Origin: Absidia repens
Taxonomy: Eukaryota; Mucoromycota; Mucoromycetes; Mucorales; Cunninghamellaceae
Assembly: GCA_002105175.1 (NCBI GenBank)
Contig: MCGE01000013.1
Span: 1,109,599 to 1,173,598, forward strand
Direction: 5' to 3'
Length of the DNA: 64,000 bases
The position numbers were made by a program, and so were the translations under genes. How positions within the stretch are numbered: position 1 is the stretch's first letter; each line of letters starts with the position of its first letter. The notes under the pieces are model-generated. The model ran no database searches. It worked only from the letters and a program-made list of their open reading frames with translations, and was not told the origin of the DNA. Shown here piece by piece: positions 33,800-45,165 of the stretch.

Positions 33800-36059
33800 A
33801 TGACAGTAGCCAACCAAGTAGAACATCTCAATAAAGGTATGTTCATGCCACAAGTGTTAAAATAATTAAAATAAAAATAAAAAAAGGTTTTTATATTGAT
33901 GTGGCTCATATCTCCCTCCTTGCTGCTGTAGATTTGATTTGTGACAATACGCCGGAACATCATAAGAAGCAGCAGTGGGAGCAGCAATTATTTTACATTA
34001 TTCTTGTTGACATCAAAGAAGCCAGTGCTGGTCGAATCCATTGTGTAGAAATGCCACTTCCGGAAGACGATGATGATAATGATGGCTACAAGGAGGAAGA
34101 AGATCTAAAGTATGTCGCTATATCCTACCGTTGGGGTGAATTACAAGAGCAACTCGTCGATACAGGTCTCGGCTACTTGGCATCTATTACGTCGTTTATT
34201 CTACATGACTTTATCATCTTTGTACTATGATGCGCCGTGAAAAAGATTTGCGCCATATGAACTATGTGTGGGTGGATGCGATTTGTGTGAATCAAAGCAA
34301 CTATGAACAACGAAAAGCAACCATTCATCAAATGAGCAACATTTACAAACGAGCCAATTATATTCTTGCCGTCCCTGACCTTCATGCCGCCTACTTGAAG
34401 GACACAGTGACAAAAAATAAAGACATCATGCATGGGACGTGTGTTTATAACAAGGATATTTATCATCTTATTCATGGCAACACCGACGAGCTCGCTGCAC
34501 TGGAAGATCAACTGTTCAACGAATATAATATTCCCATGGAAACAAGGCAATGGTTGACCACCTATACGGATCATTTTACAGACGGGTTTATGAAGCGTCG
34601 TTGGCATCATTTTTTCTATAACCCTGAAGAAGCGCTGGATCACATTTATAAAGTCAGTCAAACAGTATCATCGCCTAGCCCACCTTTGCCTGGTGACATC
34701 CATCATTGCTGTCATAGCAAAACGTTCATTGAGACAACAAACAGCAGCGGCAATAAGGATACTGATGCAGGTGTACACCATTGCAATGACGTGGCGTGTC
34801 CCTTATATTTTTTTAATGGCCAGATACCGCAATGGAGGATGGACATGCTTGCGGCAGATAAATACAAGCATCATTTCCAATGGAAGGAAAGCATACAGAA
34901 GAGAAGTACCAGCATCCGCCAATCCATCCATTTCTTGGGCGATCTCATTGTGGATTGGTCATCACGTGTGTGGGTGATCAGCGAATACAGCATTGCGAAA
35001 AAAAGGAACAACCTCAAATATTGGTTTACGCAATTGGGGACACCCAACGTTGGGTCTTCTTCGGTATCACCCCCCAGTCTCTCGTTTTTTTCCATTGACT
35101 TTAATGATAACATGAAGGATGGATCCAATCCTACTTCCTCATCTCTGCAGATCATAACAGAGAATGTGATGGCACCACCGTTTATCCCCGTCCCATCGGA
35201 TCCCGTTTACCTCACGTTCCATCAAACCGTCGTCCAACAATTAAAAAACCAAACGTTTTTAGAAATGATCTTAAAATCCAAAGCCAGCAAAGCCGAGGAT
35301 CGGTTTTATGCGGCGCTTCCGCTTTTTGACCACTACAAGGACAAGATCATGCGAAGCCAAACGTCGGTGAACTCACGTTGTTGGGACAACATGACTACCA
35401 TGCTGGATGTGAAATTGACTCTTTTTGAATGGATGAACATCAGCGATAAGTTGAATCTTCTCTTTTTGACAGGCAACGTGACCGCGCCGACGAATCTCAT
35501 GATTTTGCCTACGTTTGCCACCACCACCCTTTCCTGGGTATCCAATGCGCCTCGCCATTACCTACACCTGCCCCACATCAAGGGAGAGGATGACGAGGGT
35601 GACAGGGTTTTATTCAATTTTGATCTCACAGATCCATCCACCATCATGCTTAGGACGACAACGACCGCTTGCCATTCAAACAACAACAACAACATACCAA
35701 CATCACGGCTTCATTTCCTTCATTTAAAACCGAGAGAATATTATGTGAACGTCGAACCAACACATACAAACACACTGCAAAACAACACCAAAAAGACCTT
35801 ATGCAAGCAACTTCAATTGGATCCGTTTGTGGATCCCATTGCCGTGGTGCGGATTTCTTCGTTTTGCGACGCCGCCATGAAGAAGGATGAGCATGGGGTG
35901 GATTGGAAACGCTACTGTATTTTTCTCACGGGCAATTTTGAAAAAAATAAATGGGTGCTTTCATCCGTTGCGTTTCCCCAAGGTCTGGTGGATGCCCATT
36001 GGCAACATCACACATACAGTAAGGATCATCCTTCGAAGGAGGGGTTTCATATTTATTGA
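33800..36059 (+). CDS. HET-domain (heterokaryon incompatibility) protein, single frameshift
   Basis: HET domains act in fungal non-self recognition and cell-death signalling in Ascomycota; roles in early-diverging fungi are unknown. Exon 1 is 33800-33836 (MTVANQVEHLNK), the intron is 33837-33931, and the large exon follows. HET motif 1 YVAISYRWGE (34111-34140) is in one frame. Motif 2 YVWVDAICVNQ with the following YEQRKATIHQMSNIYKRAN, and motif 3 SSRVWVISEY (about 34957), are in another. The frame changes by one nucleotide in GACTTTATCATC near 34208-34214. Motif 1's frame then stops at 34230, whereas the second frame runs from 34209 to a TGA at 36059. The long C-terminal region (FYAALPLFDHYKDK, DVKLTLFEWMN, YCIFLTGNF, final GFHIY) is shared with two decayed copies in the window. 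It could be a real pseudogene or a base-calling error in a T run. Confidence 0.72.
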
Positions 36060-36221
36060 ATGGTCTCTTCACTCTTTGTTTGAATATTCTATCTCTATTT
36101 TTATGTTCCATTTTACTATATCAACCAATATATATATATCCATGTGCAATAAAATAAAGTTTGCGTTTTATTTAAAAAGAGTGTCTTGGTGTAAACAAAT
36201 ACAATACAAAACGTGTACATC

Positions 36222-36223
<2 letters not shown>

Positions 36224-36287
<64 letters not shown>
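36224..36287. repeat. 64-nt poly(T) tract
   Basis: Uninterrupted T run followed by GACACACAGACGCACACACA. The equivalent site at about 40005 has only eight T, so the tract expands and contracts between paralogues. Confidence 0.8.
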
Positions 36288-36288
<1 letters not shown>

Positions 36289-36409
36289 ACACACAGACGC
36301 ACACACACACCCGTTTTTTTTTTTTTTCTGCTTATAATATGCCCATGCTTATACATTTGGTAAGACAATCAAACAATGAGAAAGAATCATGGTAGAAAAA
36401 GACAAGACA

Positions 36410-36668
36410 AAGTTTATTCAGTAGTAATTATAACAATGACAACCAATACTAAACTAAGATGAAGGCTAATCTAATTGTATTCCCAAATCCTATATCCAAA
36501 ATGAAAGGGGTTCCCCATGCATCTTGTCATCCCTGAGCTGAAACCCCTTCTAAACTAGTCCGGACACTAATCCTAGTCGAACATCACCTCATTGAGATCA
36601 ATGAAATGGCGATGACTTGGGGAAAAAAAAAAAGAAAAGAAAGGAAGGAGGAAAAAAAAAAAAAAAAG
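36410..36668 (-). repeat. Dispersed hairpin element, copy E11
   Basis: Reverse orientation. AATAAA (seen as TTTATTC at 36413-36419) to the pyrimidine tract near 36620-36668. Box complement GGGGTTCCCCATGCAT, one base short of the usual GGGTTTCCCC. CTCATTGAGATCAATGAAAT inverted repeat present. Confidence 0.7.
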
Positions 36669-37342
36669 GCTTTAAAAGGTATTTTTCAAACTGCGATTGA
36701 AGCCATAAAATTGAAATGAAAATTTGACATTTTAAGTGAGCCGCACGGGGGAGAAGGGCCGTGCGCAGTGGTTGGTTGTTTCAAGAAGAAGAAATTCTAG
36801 GGAGGTATGACTTCTTTGTTGATTGAAAGCAAAAAGACAGAAAGTATTTCCTGTTCTTGTGATTGGTGGAGGGGGGAGGGCGGAAGCTCACTCTGAGAGG
36901 CAAAAAAAAAATATGAATGCATGCTTTTGAACCCAAGGTCATCATGCATATGAATGTAGATCTACTGAACGTCTTATGAGGTTGGGGACGAATTTCACGT
37001 CATTCTATGATAACCTTGTCTTTGTGTATATAAAAAGGTATTAAGCATAGATTTCTCTTCAATAAATAGAGCCCTTTTTATTTAATTTTATTTTTTTGCA
37101 AAAGCATCCTACTTCAAAAAGAAAAAAAAGAAAGAAAGAGAAAAATTCTGCATATCCAATACATCCAATTTCCAATGAAATGTCCAATGTAAAAGATGTT
37201 ATGATGTCCGACTGTACCACTTTTATTGAATCATCAATAGCTTGACGCTTTTATAAACACGCCATTTGGCATTAATATATATAAAAATAATAATCGTCGC
37301 CTCCCCCCCCCCTCGCGGTCAAGGATAGTTTCCATAGACTTT

Positions 37343-37736
37343 CTATGTGGTGGTTTTCCTTCGGAAAATAGGTCCGGCATACGTCACGCATTTGCTAGCC
37401 CTATTACCATTACCCCCATGTCTTTTGGGAAGGGTACCAACGGACATGCCCGAGCAAGGGGATTGTACATAAAATGATTTGTCGTCTGGCGTTCTTGTAA
37501 AGGTGTAACCATTGCTTTGTGCTGAATTGCAGTCAGTGGATTCAATAATATATCTTTGGACGTTATTCATTTGATGCACTTCAAAGAGGTAGGAACATTT
37601 TGTTATTGCGCGCGGGACAGACAAGCGCATAAATACCAGGCTTCCCTATGGCCTCCGAATTTGGCGATCACGCATGGACAACGCTAATTGCCCAGAGAAA
37701 CAACCCAAGGAACGCAATACCCAACATACGCATCAT
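37343..37736 (-). pseudogene. Secreted six-cysteine family, type A, copy A4 (broken)
   Basis: The signal peptide (MMRMLGIAFLGLFLWAISVV) is intact, but the first codon after the HA cleavage site region is TGA. A one-base gain in the AATAACAAAA run near 37600 then shifts frame before the second cysteine. The core NGYTFTRTPDDKSFYVQS and CSGMSV is readable downstream. The last cysteine is also changed (GPIFRRK). Three independent lesions argue for a true pseudogene, not a sequencing error. Confidence 0.75.
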
Positions 37737-38507
37737 CGTTAGAAAGTAGACCACAAAAAAAATAGTAGAAGACGAGACAGTGAAGTTGGTCATTTAATTC
37801 TGTTCTTTTTATAGTTGAAGACAAAGACGCCAAAAATGCACACCCTCTTTTTTTTTCTTTCTTTTTTTTTTAGAAAAAAGGGGGGGCGGATTCTCGTCCT
37901 AAGCAAAGAAGAAGAAGGAGAAGAAGAAAAGCAGTGAGTGGATTCTCTTTATTCCAGATCATCATGCATATAGGTCTAATATGGACGCTTTATGAGAAAT
38001 GGACGACGCCACATGCCTACGATACGCTCTCCTTTTGTTTTCTCTTATTGTACACATACTTATATAATACTAAAAAAAAAAAAAAAAAATCTCTTCTTAC
38101 GTAGCAGGTGTAATACTGTAACAAAATCCCACTTAGGGAATTGCCCAACATCCAATGCATTCAGATTTGAGAACACAGTATGTATTGAAAAAAAAGAATA
38201 CCAGATTATACCGCTTTCATTCAATTGCTTGCTACTTGGTCCCCTGTATTTATACATATATATATATATATATAAACGTCTTAGATGAATATTCAATAAA
38301 AGAAACTTTTAAGCTTTATTTAAAAAGAGTTGCCCTAATGCAACAAATACATAGAATACAATGCATTTGGGACAAAAAAAAATTTGTGTGCGTACGTTTG
38401 TGGGTTTGTGGTGGGAAGGAGAGGTGCGTGTTCGCGTGGGGAAAGGGGAAGGTGGAAATGATTGGTCAACGAGAGAGCGAAAATGGATGATTCCAATCAC
38501 AGTAGTT

Positions 38508-38915
38508 CTATGTGGTGGTAGTGGTTCGGGTTATTGCGCTTCGGCAAGTGGGACCTATGAACCCCGTGCAAGTAGGATTTGAGATCAGATCATACTGTTT
38601 AAGGGTATCAATCGACATGCCCGAACAAGGCGATTGGGCTTGAAAGGATTTGTCGTCCAGTGCCCTTGTAAAGGTGTAGCCATTGCTTTGTGCCGAATTA
38701 CAGTCAGTGCGAGGAATTTTGTAACCATTTACTTTACCATTTTCTTTTACATCAAATTCGTAGGTGCATTGACCCATGCCCGCTTTACAAGCATACAATA
38801 GGATTGCCGATTCCCATCCCACGTTCATAAGGTCAAAGTGTCGCGCATGAACAACGCTGCTACTACTCATCCAAAGAAACAATCCAAGGAATGCAAGTCT
38901 TAACATCCGCATCAT
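38508..38915 (-). CDS. Secreted six-cysteine protein, type B, copy B2
   Basis: 135 residues. Signal peptide MMRMLRLAFLGLFLWMSSSS ending VVHA; cysteines at YAC, GQC, TDC, SPC, PTC and PTC. Core NGYTFTRALDDKSFQAQS and CSGMSIDTLK. The C-terminus ends in ITRTTTTT, a threonine tail found in B2, B3 and B4 but not in type A. Minus-strand TATA-like AATATAAAAAG near 38990. Neighbours: broken A4 downstream at 37343, conserved promoter module upstream (39150-39270). Confidence 0.75.
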   Translation of the reverse strand: MMRMLRLAFLGLFLWMSSSSVVHARHFDLMNVGWESAILLYACKAGMGQCTYEFDVKENGKVNGYKIPRTDCNSAQSNGYTFTRALDDKSFQAQSPCSGMSIDTLKQYDLISNPTCTGFIGPTCRSAITRTTTTT

Positions 38916-40134
38916 GGGAATAATAGAAAAAGGAATAATAAAAAATTTGAAAAAAAAAGGTATAGATGAGGTGGTAGCTCATTTCTGCCCTTTTTATATT
39001 GGTGCCAAAAGAGAACCAAAGTGATAATAAGGAGATGTGGCTAATTTATCCATTGAGGCCAAAAAAAAATAAAAAAGAGAATCTCCTTTTTTTTTTTTGT
39101 GATTGGGATACAGGTTACTCTGAGAGAACGCATATGTTTGTTTGTTCAAGATCATCATGCACATAAATGTAGATCGCTGAACGCCAAATGAGAAGGGGCC
39201 TAACTACATGCCCATCATATATGCTCTCCTTCATCCAGAGTATATAAAAGTTACTAAGAAAAAACTCCACTTCAATAACAACTATTATGTCCTTTTGCAA
39301 TAGAATCCTATATATATACAATAATATCCTTTTGTCCAAATATCAATATCTTTTATTATTTTTCATACGTTATGATACTCAGATTTCATAAAAATCCATT
39401 GGTGTCAAATATTCCATTTCTACCGAAGAATGGAAGTCTCGATAAATAATAGGACTACCTCGTATTACCGAGGAAAATGATAATATTAAATTATTAATAA
39501 TCTAGGCGATTGACAGAATATGTTTCTTAGATAAATGCTCTGGATCTCCGCTGAAGCTTTTGGAAATATATCGATTTACTGGGTGTTCAGGGGAATAGTG
39601 AATGGGATGACAAGACGACAACGTATAAAATGGGCAACAAAGACAAACATTTTTTTTTTTATTTGATCAGATGCAGATAGCTAGAAATTATACTAACTAA
39701 GGCTAACGATCATTCTAAAACCCTCCATTATAAAATCTAATGACGAATGACTAAATCTAACTAAACGACAGCCTAAAAAATCACGCATCCAATATGAAAG
39801 TGTTTCTGACCTACGTTGACAATAATAGGACTCAATAAAAACCTAATTTATGAAAAGAAAAACATATGGTGCGGGTCACTTATAATGTCAAATTTTAGGC
39901 ATGATCCTAGAAAGCTGATAGTTTTTTTTTAAAAAATGGCCACCTCAAAAAAACAAAGTACAAACATGATAATTCAGACCTTTAAGAACAAAACGTGTAC
40001 ATCAGTTTTTTTTTGACACACAGACACACACACACAGCCGTTTTTTTTTCTGCTTATAATATGCCCATGCTTATACATTTGGTAAGACAATCAAACAATG
40101 AGAAAGAATAATGGTAGAAAAAGGCAAGACAAAG

Positions 40135-40393
40135 TTTATTCAGTAGTAATTATAACAATGACAACCAATACTAAACTAAGATGAAGGCTAATCTAATTGT
40201 ATTCCCAAATCCTAGATCCAAAATGAAAGGGGTTCCCCATGCATCTTGTAAGACCTGAGCTGAAAACCCTTCTAAACTAGTCCTGACACTAATCCTAGTC
40301 GAACATCACCTCATTGAGATCAATGAAATGGCGGTGACTTGGGGGAAAAGAAAAAGAAAAAGAAAAGAAAGGAAGGAGGAAAAAAAAAAAAAA
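40135..40393 (-). repeat. Dispersed hairpin element, copy E12
   Basis: Near-duplicate of E11 in the same orientation 3.7 kb away. Box complement GGGGTTCCCCATGCATCTTG carries the same one-base loss as E11, so E11 and E12 share a recent ancestor. Confidence 0.7.
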
Positions 40394-40639
40394 GGCTTTA
40401 AAAGGTATTTTTCAAACTGCGATTGAAGCCATAAAATTGAAATGGGAAATTGAAAATTTGACATCATAAGTGAGCCGCACCATATAAATAAAAAAAAAAC
40501 AGAAAATAAAATAAAGAGGGAGAGGGGAAGATAAAGAGATACTTACCGTTATATCAAGACGGATGGAATGAGTAATATAATTGAGAGAGAGAGGTAAAGA
40601 AAAGAAAAAGGGAAAAATCTAAACTAGACACCGACCTCG

Positions 40640-40800
40640 GCTACAAAATCATTCAGTTATACACATCAGTTTCCCCATGCATGTTTCATTTTCTATTTTC
40701 AAAATCCCCCCTGAATCACTGTTCTAACCACCAATCCAAGATGACCAGGCCACAATGGAGTCTTCAATGAAAGATGGATGTCCTTCAAAAAAAAAAAAAA
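40640..40800 (-). repeat. Dispersed hairpin element, copy E13
   Basis: Reverse copy close to E8 (shared ATACACATCAGTTTCCCC border). The inner hairpin is degraded to GGGGGGATTTTGAAAAT. The A run at 40787-40808 is its poly(T) border. Confidence 0.6.
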
Positions 40801-41442
40801 AAAAAAAACAAAGAAAGAAAGAAAATTCAGAGAACCGGAATGTGAATTTTTGTTAGGGGTAAGCGGGGGCCAGGGGAGAAGGGCCGTGCGCAGTGGTTGA
40901 TTGTTTCAAGAAGAAGAAATTCCAGGGAGGTATGACTTCTTTGTTTATTGAAAGCAAAAAGACAGAAAGTATTCCCTGTTCTTGTGATTGGCGGGGGGGG
41001 AAGGCGGAAGCTCACTCTGAGAGGAAAAAAAATATATGAATGCATGCTTTTGAACCCAAGGTCATCCTGCATATAAATGTAGATCTACTGAACGCCTTTA
41101 TGAGGTTGGGGACGGACTACACGTCATTCTATGATAACCTTGTCTTTGTGTATATAAAAACTGTATTAAAAATAGATTTCTCTTCAATAAATAGAGTCCT
41201 TTTTTTTATTGTTTTACAAAAGCATCCTACTTCAAAAAGAAAGAGAAAAATTCTGCATATCCAGTAAATCCAATTTCCAATGAAGTGTCCAATGTAAAAG
41301 ATATTAGGATGTCAGATTGTACCGCTTTTATTGAATCAAATATTGCTTGACGCTTTTATAAACACGCCATTTGGCATGAATATATATAAAAATAATCATC
41401 ATCGCCCTGCCCCGAGGTCAAGGATAGTTTTCCATCGACTTT

Positions 41443-41824
41443 CTATGCGGTGGTTTTCCTTCGGCAAGCAGGCCCGACATACGCCGTACATTGCTTACTG
41501 CTAAATTTACTGTACTTGTGAATGGTATCAACGGACATGCCCGAGCAAGGGGATTGTACATAAGATGATGTGTAGTCCGGCGTTTTTGTAAATGTGTAAC
41601 CATAGCCTTGTGCCGAATTGCAGTCAGCGAGTTTGATATGATAATTGTCGATGGCGTCCGTATTTTGCACCATTTCAAAGTAGTAGGAACATTTGTTATT
41701 GCGGATGGGACAAACAATCGCAATAATACGAAGATTGCCTGTGGCCTCGGAATTTGGCGATTGCGCATGCACAACGCTCATTGCCCAGAGAAACAACCCA
41801 AGCAATACCCAACATACGCATCAT
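41443..41824 (-). pseudogene. Secreted six-cysteine family, type A, copy A5 (5-nt deletion in signal peptide)
   Basis: From the double ATG at 41824 the frame is lost after MMRMLGIA because five bases (GTTCC in the paralogues) are missing near 41801. The rest of the gene is fully open: LGLFLWAMSVVHA, six cysteines, YGYTFTKTPDY, QSPCSGMSVDT and a GPACRRKTTA end, with no ATG in that frame before the signal peptide. Either a young pseudogene or a gene relying on a non-ATG start. The intact downstream frame argues the loss is recent. Confidence 0.65.
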
Positions 41825-42568
41825 CGTTAGAAAGTAGACCACAAAAAAAAAAAAAAAAAAAAGTAGAAGACGAGACGATGAAGTTGGTCTTTTAATTCTG
41901 TTCTTTTTATATTTGAAGGCAAAGACGCCAAAAATGCACCCTTCTTTTTTTTTTTTTTTTTTTTAGGAGAAAAAAGAGGGGTTGGGGTCTCATCCTAAGC
42001 AAAGAAGAAGAAGAAGAAAAGCAGTGAATGGATTTTCTTTATTCCAGATCATCATGCATATAGGTCTAATATGGACGCTTTATGAGAAATGGACGACGCC
42101 ACATGTCTATGATACTCTCCCCCTTTTGTTTTCTCTTATTTTACACATACATATATAATACTAAAAAAAGATTCTCTTCTTACGTAGCTGGTGTAATACT
42201 GTAACAAAATCCCACTCAGGGAATTGCCCAACATTCAACGCATTCAGATTTGAAAACACAGTATGTATTAAACAAAAAAAAGAATACCAGATTATACCGC
42301 CTTCATTCAATCGCTTGCTACTTGATTCCCTGTATGTTAATATGTATAGAAATGTCTTATATGTACATTCAATAAAAAAAAACTTAAAGCTTTATTTAAA
42401 AAAAGTTGCCCTAAAGCAACAATACATTTGGGACAAACAAAATTGTGTGCGTACGTTTGTGGGTTTGTGGTGGGAAGGAGAGGTGAGAGTTCCGGTGGGG
42501 AGGGGGGAAGGTGGAAATGATGAGTGTCAACGAGAGAGCGGAAATGGATGATTCCAGCCACAGTCATT

Positions 42569-42976
42569 CTATGTTGTGGTAGTGGTGCTGGTCTTTTTTT
42601 TTTGGCAAATGGGACCTCTGAACCACTTGCAATAAGCATCGAACGGACTGTCCCTTTTAAGGGTATCAATCGACATGGGGTTACAAGGCGATTGGGCGTG
42701 ATATGATTCGTTGTCCAGTGCCTTTGTAAAGGTGTAGCCATTGCTTTGTACCGAATTACAGTCAGTGGGAGGAATTTTGTACTGTGTGGTTTTATCATTT
42801 TTTGTTACATAAATTTCGTAGGTGCATTTACCCTCGTCCACATAACAAGCATACAATGCGATTCTTGGTTGAATCAAGAAACCCGAATAGTCAAAGTAGT
42901 CTTGCGCATGAACAATGCTGCTACTACTCAACCAAAGAAACGATCCAAGTAATGCAAGTCCTAACATCCGCATCAT
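42569..42976 (-). CDS. Secreted six-cysteine protein, type B, copy B3
   Basis: 135 residues. Signal peptide MMRMLGLALLGSFLWLSSSS, then IVHA. Cysteines at YAC, GKC, TDC, SPC, YC and PIC. Core NGYTFTKALDNESYHAQS; the usual CSGMSID is changed to CNPMSID. Threonine-rich tail KTSTTTTTT. Minus-strand TATA-like AATATAAAAAGG near 43045. Paired with A5, 745 bp downstream. The changed residues around the fourth cysteine make this the most divergent B copy. Confidence 0.75.
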   Translation of the reverse strand: MMRMLGLALLGSFLWLSSSSIVHAQDYFDYSGFLIQPRIALYACYVDEGKCTYEIYVTKNDKTTQYKIPPTDCNSVQSNGYTFTKALDNESYHAQSPCNPMSIDTLKRDSPFDAYCKWFRGPICQKKKTSTTTTT

Positions 42977-43714
42977 GGGAATAATAGAAAAGGAATAAAA
43001 ATTTGAAAAAAAAGGTATAGATGAGGTGGTAGCTCATTTCTGTCCTTTTTATATTTGTGCCAAAAAAAATCCAAAATAATAATAAGGAGGTGTGGCTAAT
43101 TTATCTATTGAGGTCAAAAAAAGATAAATGAGAATCTCTCTTTTTTTTTTTTTTTTTTTTTTTTTTGTAATTCGGGTACAGGTCACTCTGAGAGAATACG
43201 TACTTTTTGTTTGTTCAAAATCATTATGCACATAAATGTAGATCGATGAGCGCCAAATGAGGAGGGGACTAACTACATGCCGATCATATATGCTCTTCTT
43301 CATCCAGTATATGTAAAAGTTACTAAGAAAAAATTCCACTTCAATAACAACTATTATGTCCTTTTGCAATAGAGTCACATATATATATATAAAACGTCCA
43401 GTATCCGACTAAATCCGCACTACTTTCAAGAGGAAGCCATATATAGATGGTTAAAATGAACCAAAGACCAAGAACGTCATTCAACATCCCTTTCAATCAT
43501 ATCGCATCCCGGCATAATCAACTTTTTTTAGCCTTAAAAAACAAGTCAAAACAAGTTAAGCATACTGTATGTGGATCACCTATATGCATGCTCATGCTCT
43601 TGCCCAGTGTGCCACTTCCTACAGGTGGGGTACCGCCAATGTGCACATTGTGTGTGCTCGTGGGGGGGAAGACGGCAGCTGGTTAATTCAAATTCCGGCC
43701 ATCGTGAATTTTTC

Positions 43715-43745
<31 letters not shown>

Positions 43746-43830
43746 TTGGACATCATCTTCATTGAAGACACCATTATGGTCTTGCCATCTTGGATTAATG
43801 GTTAGAATTTGAATTAGGGGCATTTTCAAA
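42977..43830. other. B3 promoter and flank
   Basis: B-type 5' leader, TATA box, T tract (43140-43166), promoter module with GATCGATGAGCGCC near 43240 and plus-strand TATATGTAAAAG, then sequence matching 18.8-19.3 kb up to truncated element E14. Confidence 0.5.
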
Positions 43831-43834
43831 AATC
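43725..43834 (+). repeat. Dispersed hairpin element, copy E14 (truncated)
   Basis: Starts with the T tract and the GGACATCATCTTCATTGAAG segment like E6, reaches GGGGCATTTTCAAAAAT, then stops inside the hairpin and joins HET pseudogene sequence (CCGTCAACGTACC). This is a clean recombination or insertion junction. Confidence 0.7.
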
Positions 43835-44742
43835 CGTCAACGTACCTTTTTAGAAATGATGCTGAAATCCGAAGCCACTCGACATGATAATTTCATTAAA
43901 AAATATATATATATAGAAAATGAATCCTTATCATCTTTATTAATTGGATTGATATCATTGCTATCTATTATTTCTGTTGTTAGAGGACCGGCTGTATGCG
44001 ATACTACCATTGTCGGAGTATAAACACAAGCTTACGAACAAAGCCCAGGCAGATCGTTGGTGCGGCATGGATTCGCTCGTTTCTGTCAAATTACAGCTGT
44101 ACGAATGGACAAGCACAAAAGACAAACTGACACTTTTATTATTCTTATCAAGCCGCGCTGATTATCTTGGCAAGATCACACTGACGTTTGCAACGTCCAA
44201 TATCTTGTGGCCCGGGCCTGGCGCTGGTTAAGACCCAATGATGATGATGATGATGTGCCAGTACTTAGTGGTAGAAAGCGAATGTACTTTTTTGAATTTT
44301 GATGTGACCAACCAACATAACAAGACCCCTGCCATTACGCTGACTCGAATAGATGGTGATATGCATAAACTCACTATCAAGCCATTGGAATACCATGTAA
44401 ATCTCGGCTAGCATAAGAATAGCGCAACAAGTCAAACAAAACGTCGACGAATTTTGCAACTCCGTGTCGATTGCTTCTATTCGATCATGTCATGTGCGAA
44501 GTCCTCTGCATCCCCGTTCTCACTCTCCAGTAATTGAAGGCTTACAATCGTAGTGCTGAACAACAAACAGAAAATTTATTTGATTGGAAATCTTACCGAA
44601 AATAAACGGATCTTGAAGGATTCCGTGCTTTATGCTTTCTGTGGTTGCATTATGCATCGTGACGAAGATGATTTTTTCGTGCCAAGGGGAATGGGAACAT
44701 CGTACATGTGATGAATCTAGTCCTGGGTTTGATACTTATTGA
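43831..44742 (+). pseudogene. HET-domain gene C-terminal fragment (decayed)
   Basis: Begins at a segment matching QTFLEMILKS of the HET gene at 33.8 kb. Then come a 120-nt AT-rich intron-like insertion, EDRLYAILPLSEYKHKL, SVKLQLYEWTSTKDKL and ITLTFATSN, and a TAA at 44229-44231. Frames then shift, but FNFDVTNQ, KLTIKPLEYHVNL, IYLIGNLTENKRI and a final FDTY remain recognisable in register with the intact gene. The HET domain itself is absent. The 5' end abuts truncated hairpin element E14. Confidence 0.7.
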
Positions 44743-44929
44743 ACCAAGTTGCCGTATGTATATTTATCAAATAAATAATACGATTTATATATAAAGTAAC
44801 CATCACTTTGTCTCTCTCTCATAGGTCCTCAGATCTGGGTCAGATAGAAACTTCACACTCCGAATCGTGCACTTTTTTTTTATTTATTTATATTCAGCGG
44901 CCGCGTCTTTTTTCGCCCTCTTCTTTTTC

Positions 44930-45165
44930 GACTCCATTGTAGCTTGAATGGAATTATTGTGATCTTGGATTAGCTTTAGTTGTAGAATTAGCTGGATTTC
45001 AGAAAGGGATTGATAAACATCATGGGGAAACCCTTCCATTTCTGATATCGTGATTTGGATAGCCCACCACCATTTAGATTAGTTTGGCATCATGAAGCCA
45101 TTCATTAGGTTAGTTCAGTGTCAGTTTTATAATAGTTCGTATGTATATTATCGTCAATAAAAAAA
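44930..45165 (+). repeat. Dispersed hairpin element, copy E15
   Basis: TAGCTTTAGTTGTAGAATTAGC lead, GGATTTC arm, CATGGGGAAACCC box (45020-45032), and CAATAAAAAAAAT near 45156. Here the two arms are not fully complementary (A opposite C), unlike E4. Confidence 0.65.

Larger units (their letters stand above)
29705..33890. repeat. Segmental duplication SD1, copy 2 (main part)
   Basis: Collinear with 21838-26445. It contains C2, hairpin element E10, the intact small membrane ORF and exon 1 of the complete HET gene. Identity is high enough to align by eye throughout, with indels mostly in homopolymers. Confidence 0.75.
36060..37342. other. Non-coding: 64-nt T tract, element E11, orphan promoter module
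   Basis: HET 3' flank with AATAAAATAAAG near 36148. T tract 36224-36287. Element E11 reversed. 36770-37100 is a promoter-like module (plus-strand TATATAAAAAG near 37027) with no gene attached, followed by the A4 3' flank. Confidence 0.5.
38916..41442. other. Non-coding patchwork of repeats
   Basis: 38916-39310 is the B2 promoter and module. 39310-39600 matches 32240-32520, including the 110-bp block. 39600-39880 looks unique. 39880-40490 matches 28.0-28.9 kb in reverse, with element E12. 40640-40800 is element E13 in reverse. 40850-41200 is an orphan promoter module like 36.77 and 49.99 kb. No gene. Confidence 0.5.

Noticed and set aside
40827..41072. Minus-strand ORF with FRLPPPPITRTGN, similar frame at 49835
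   Set aside because: Lies inside the promoter-like module; paralogous copies at 36.8 and 27.6 kb break the frame with G-run length changes.
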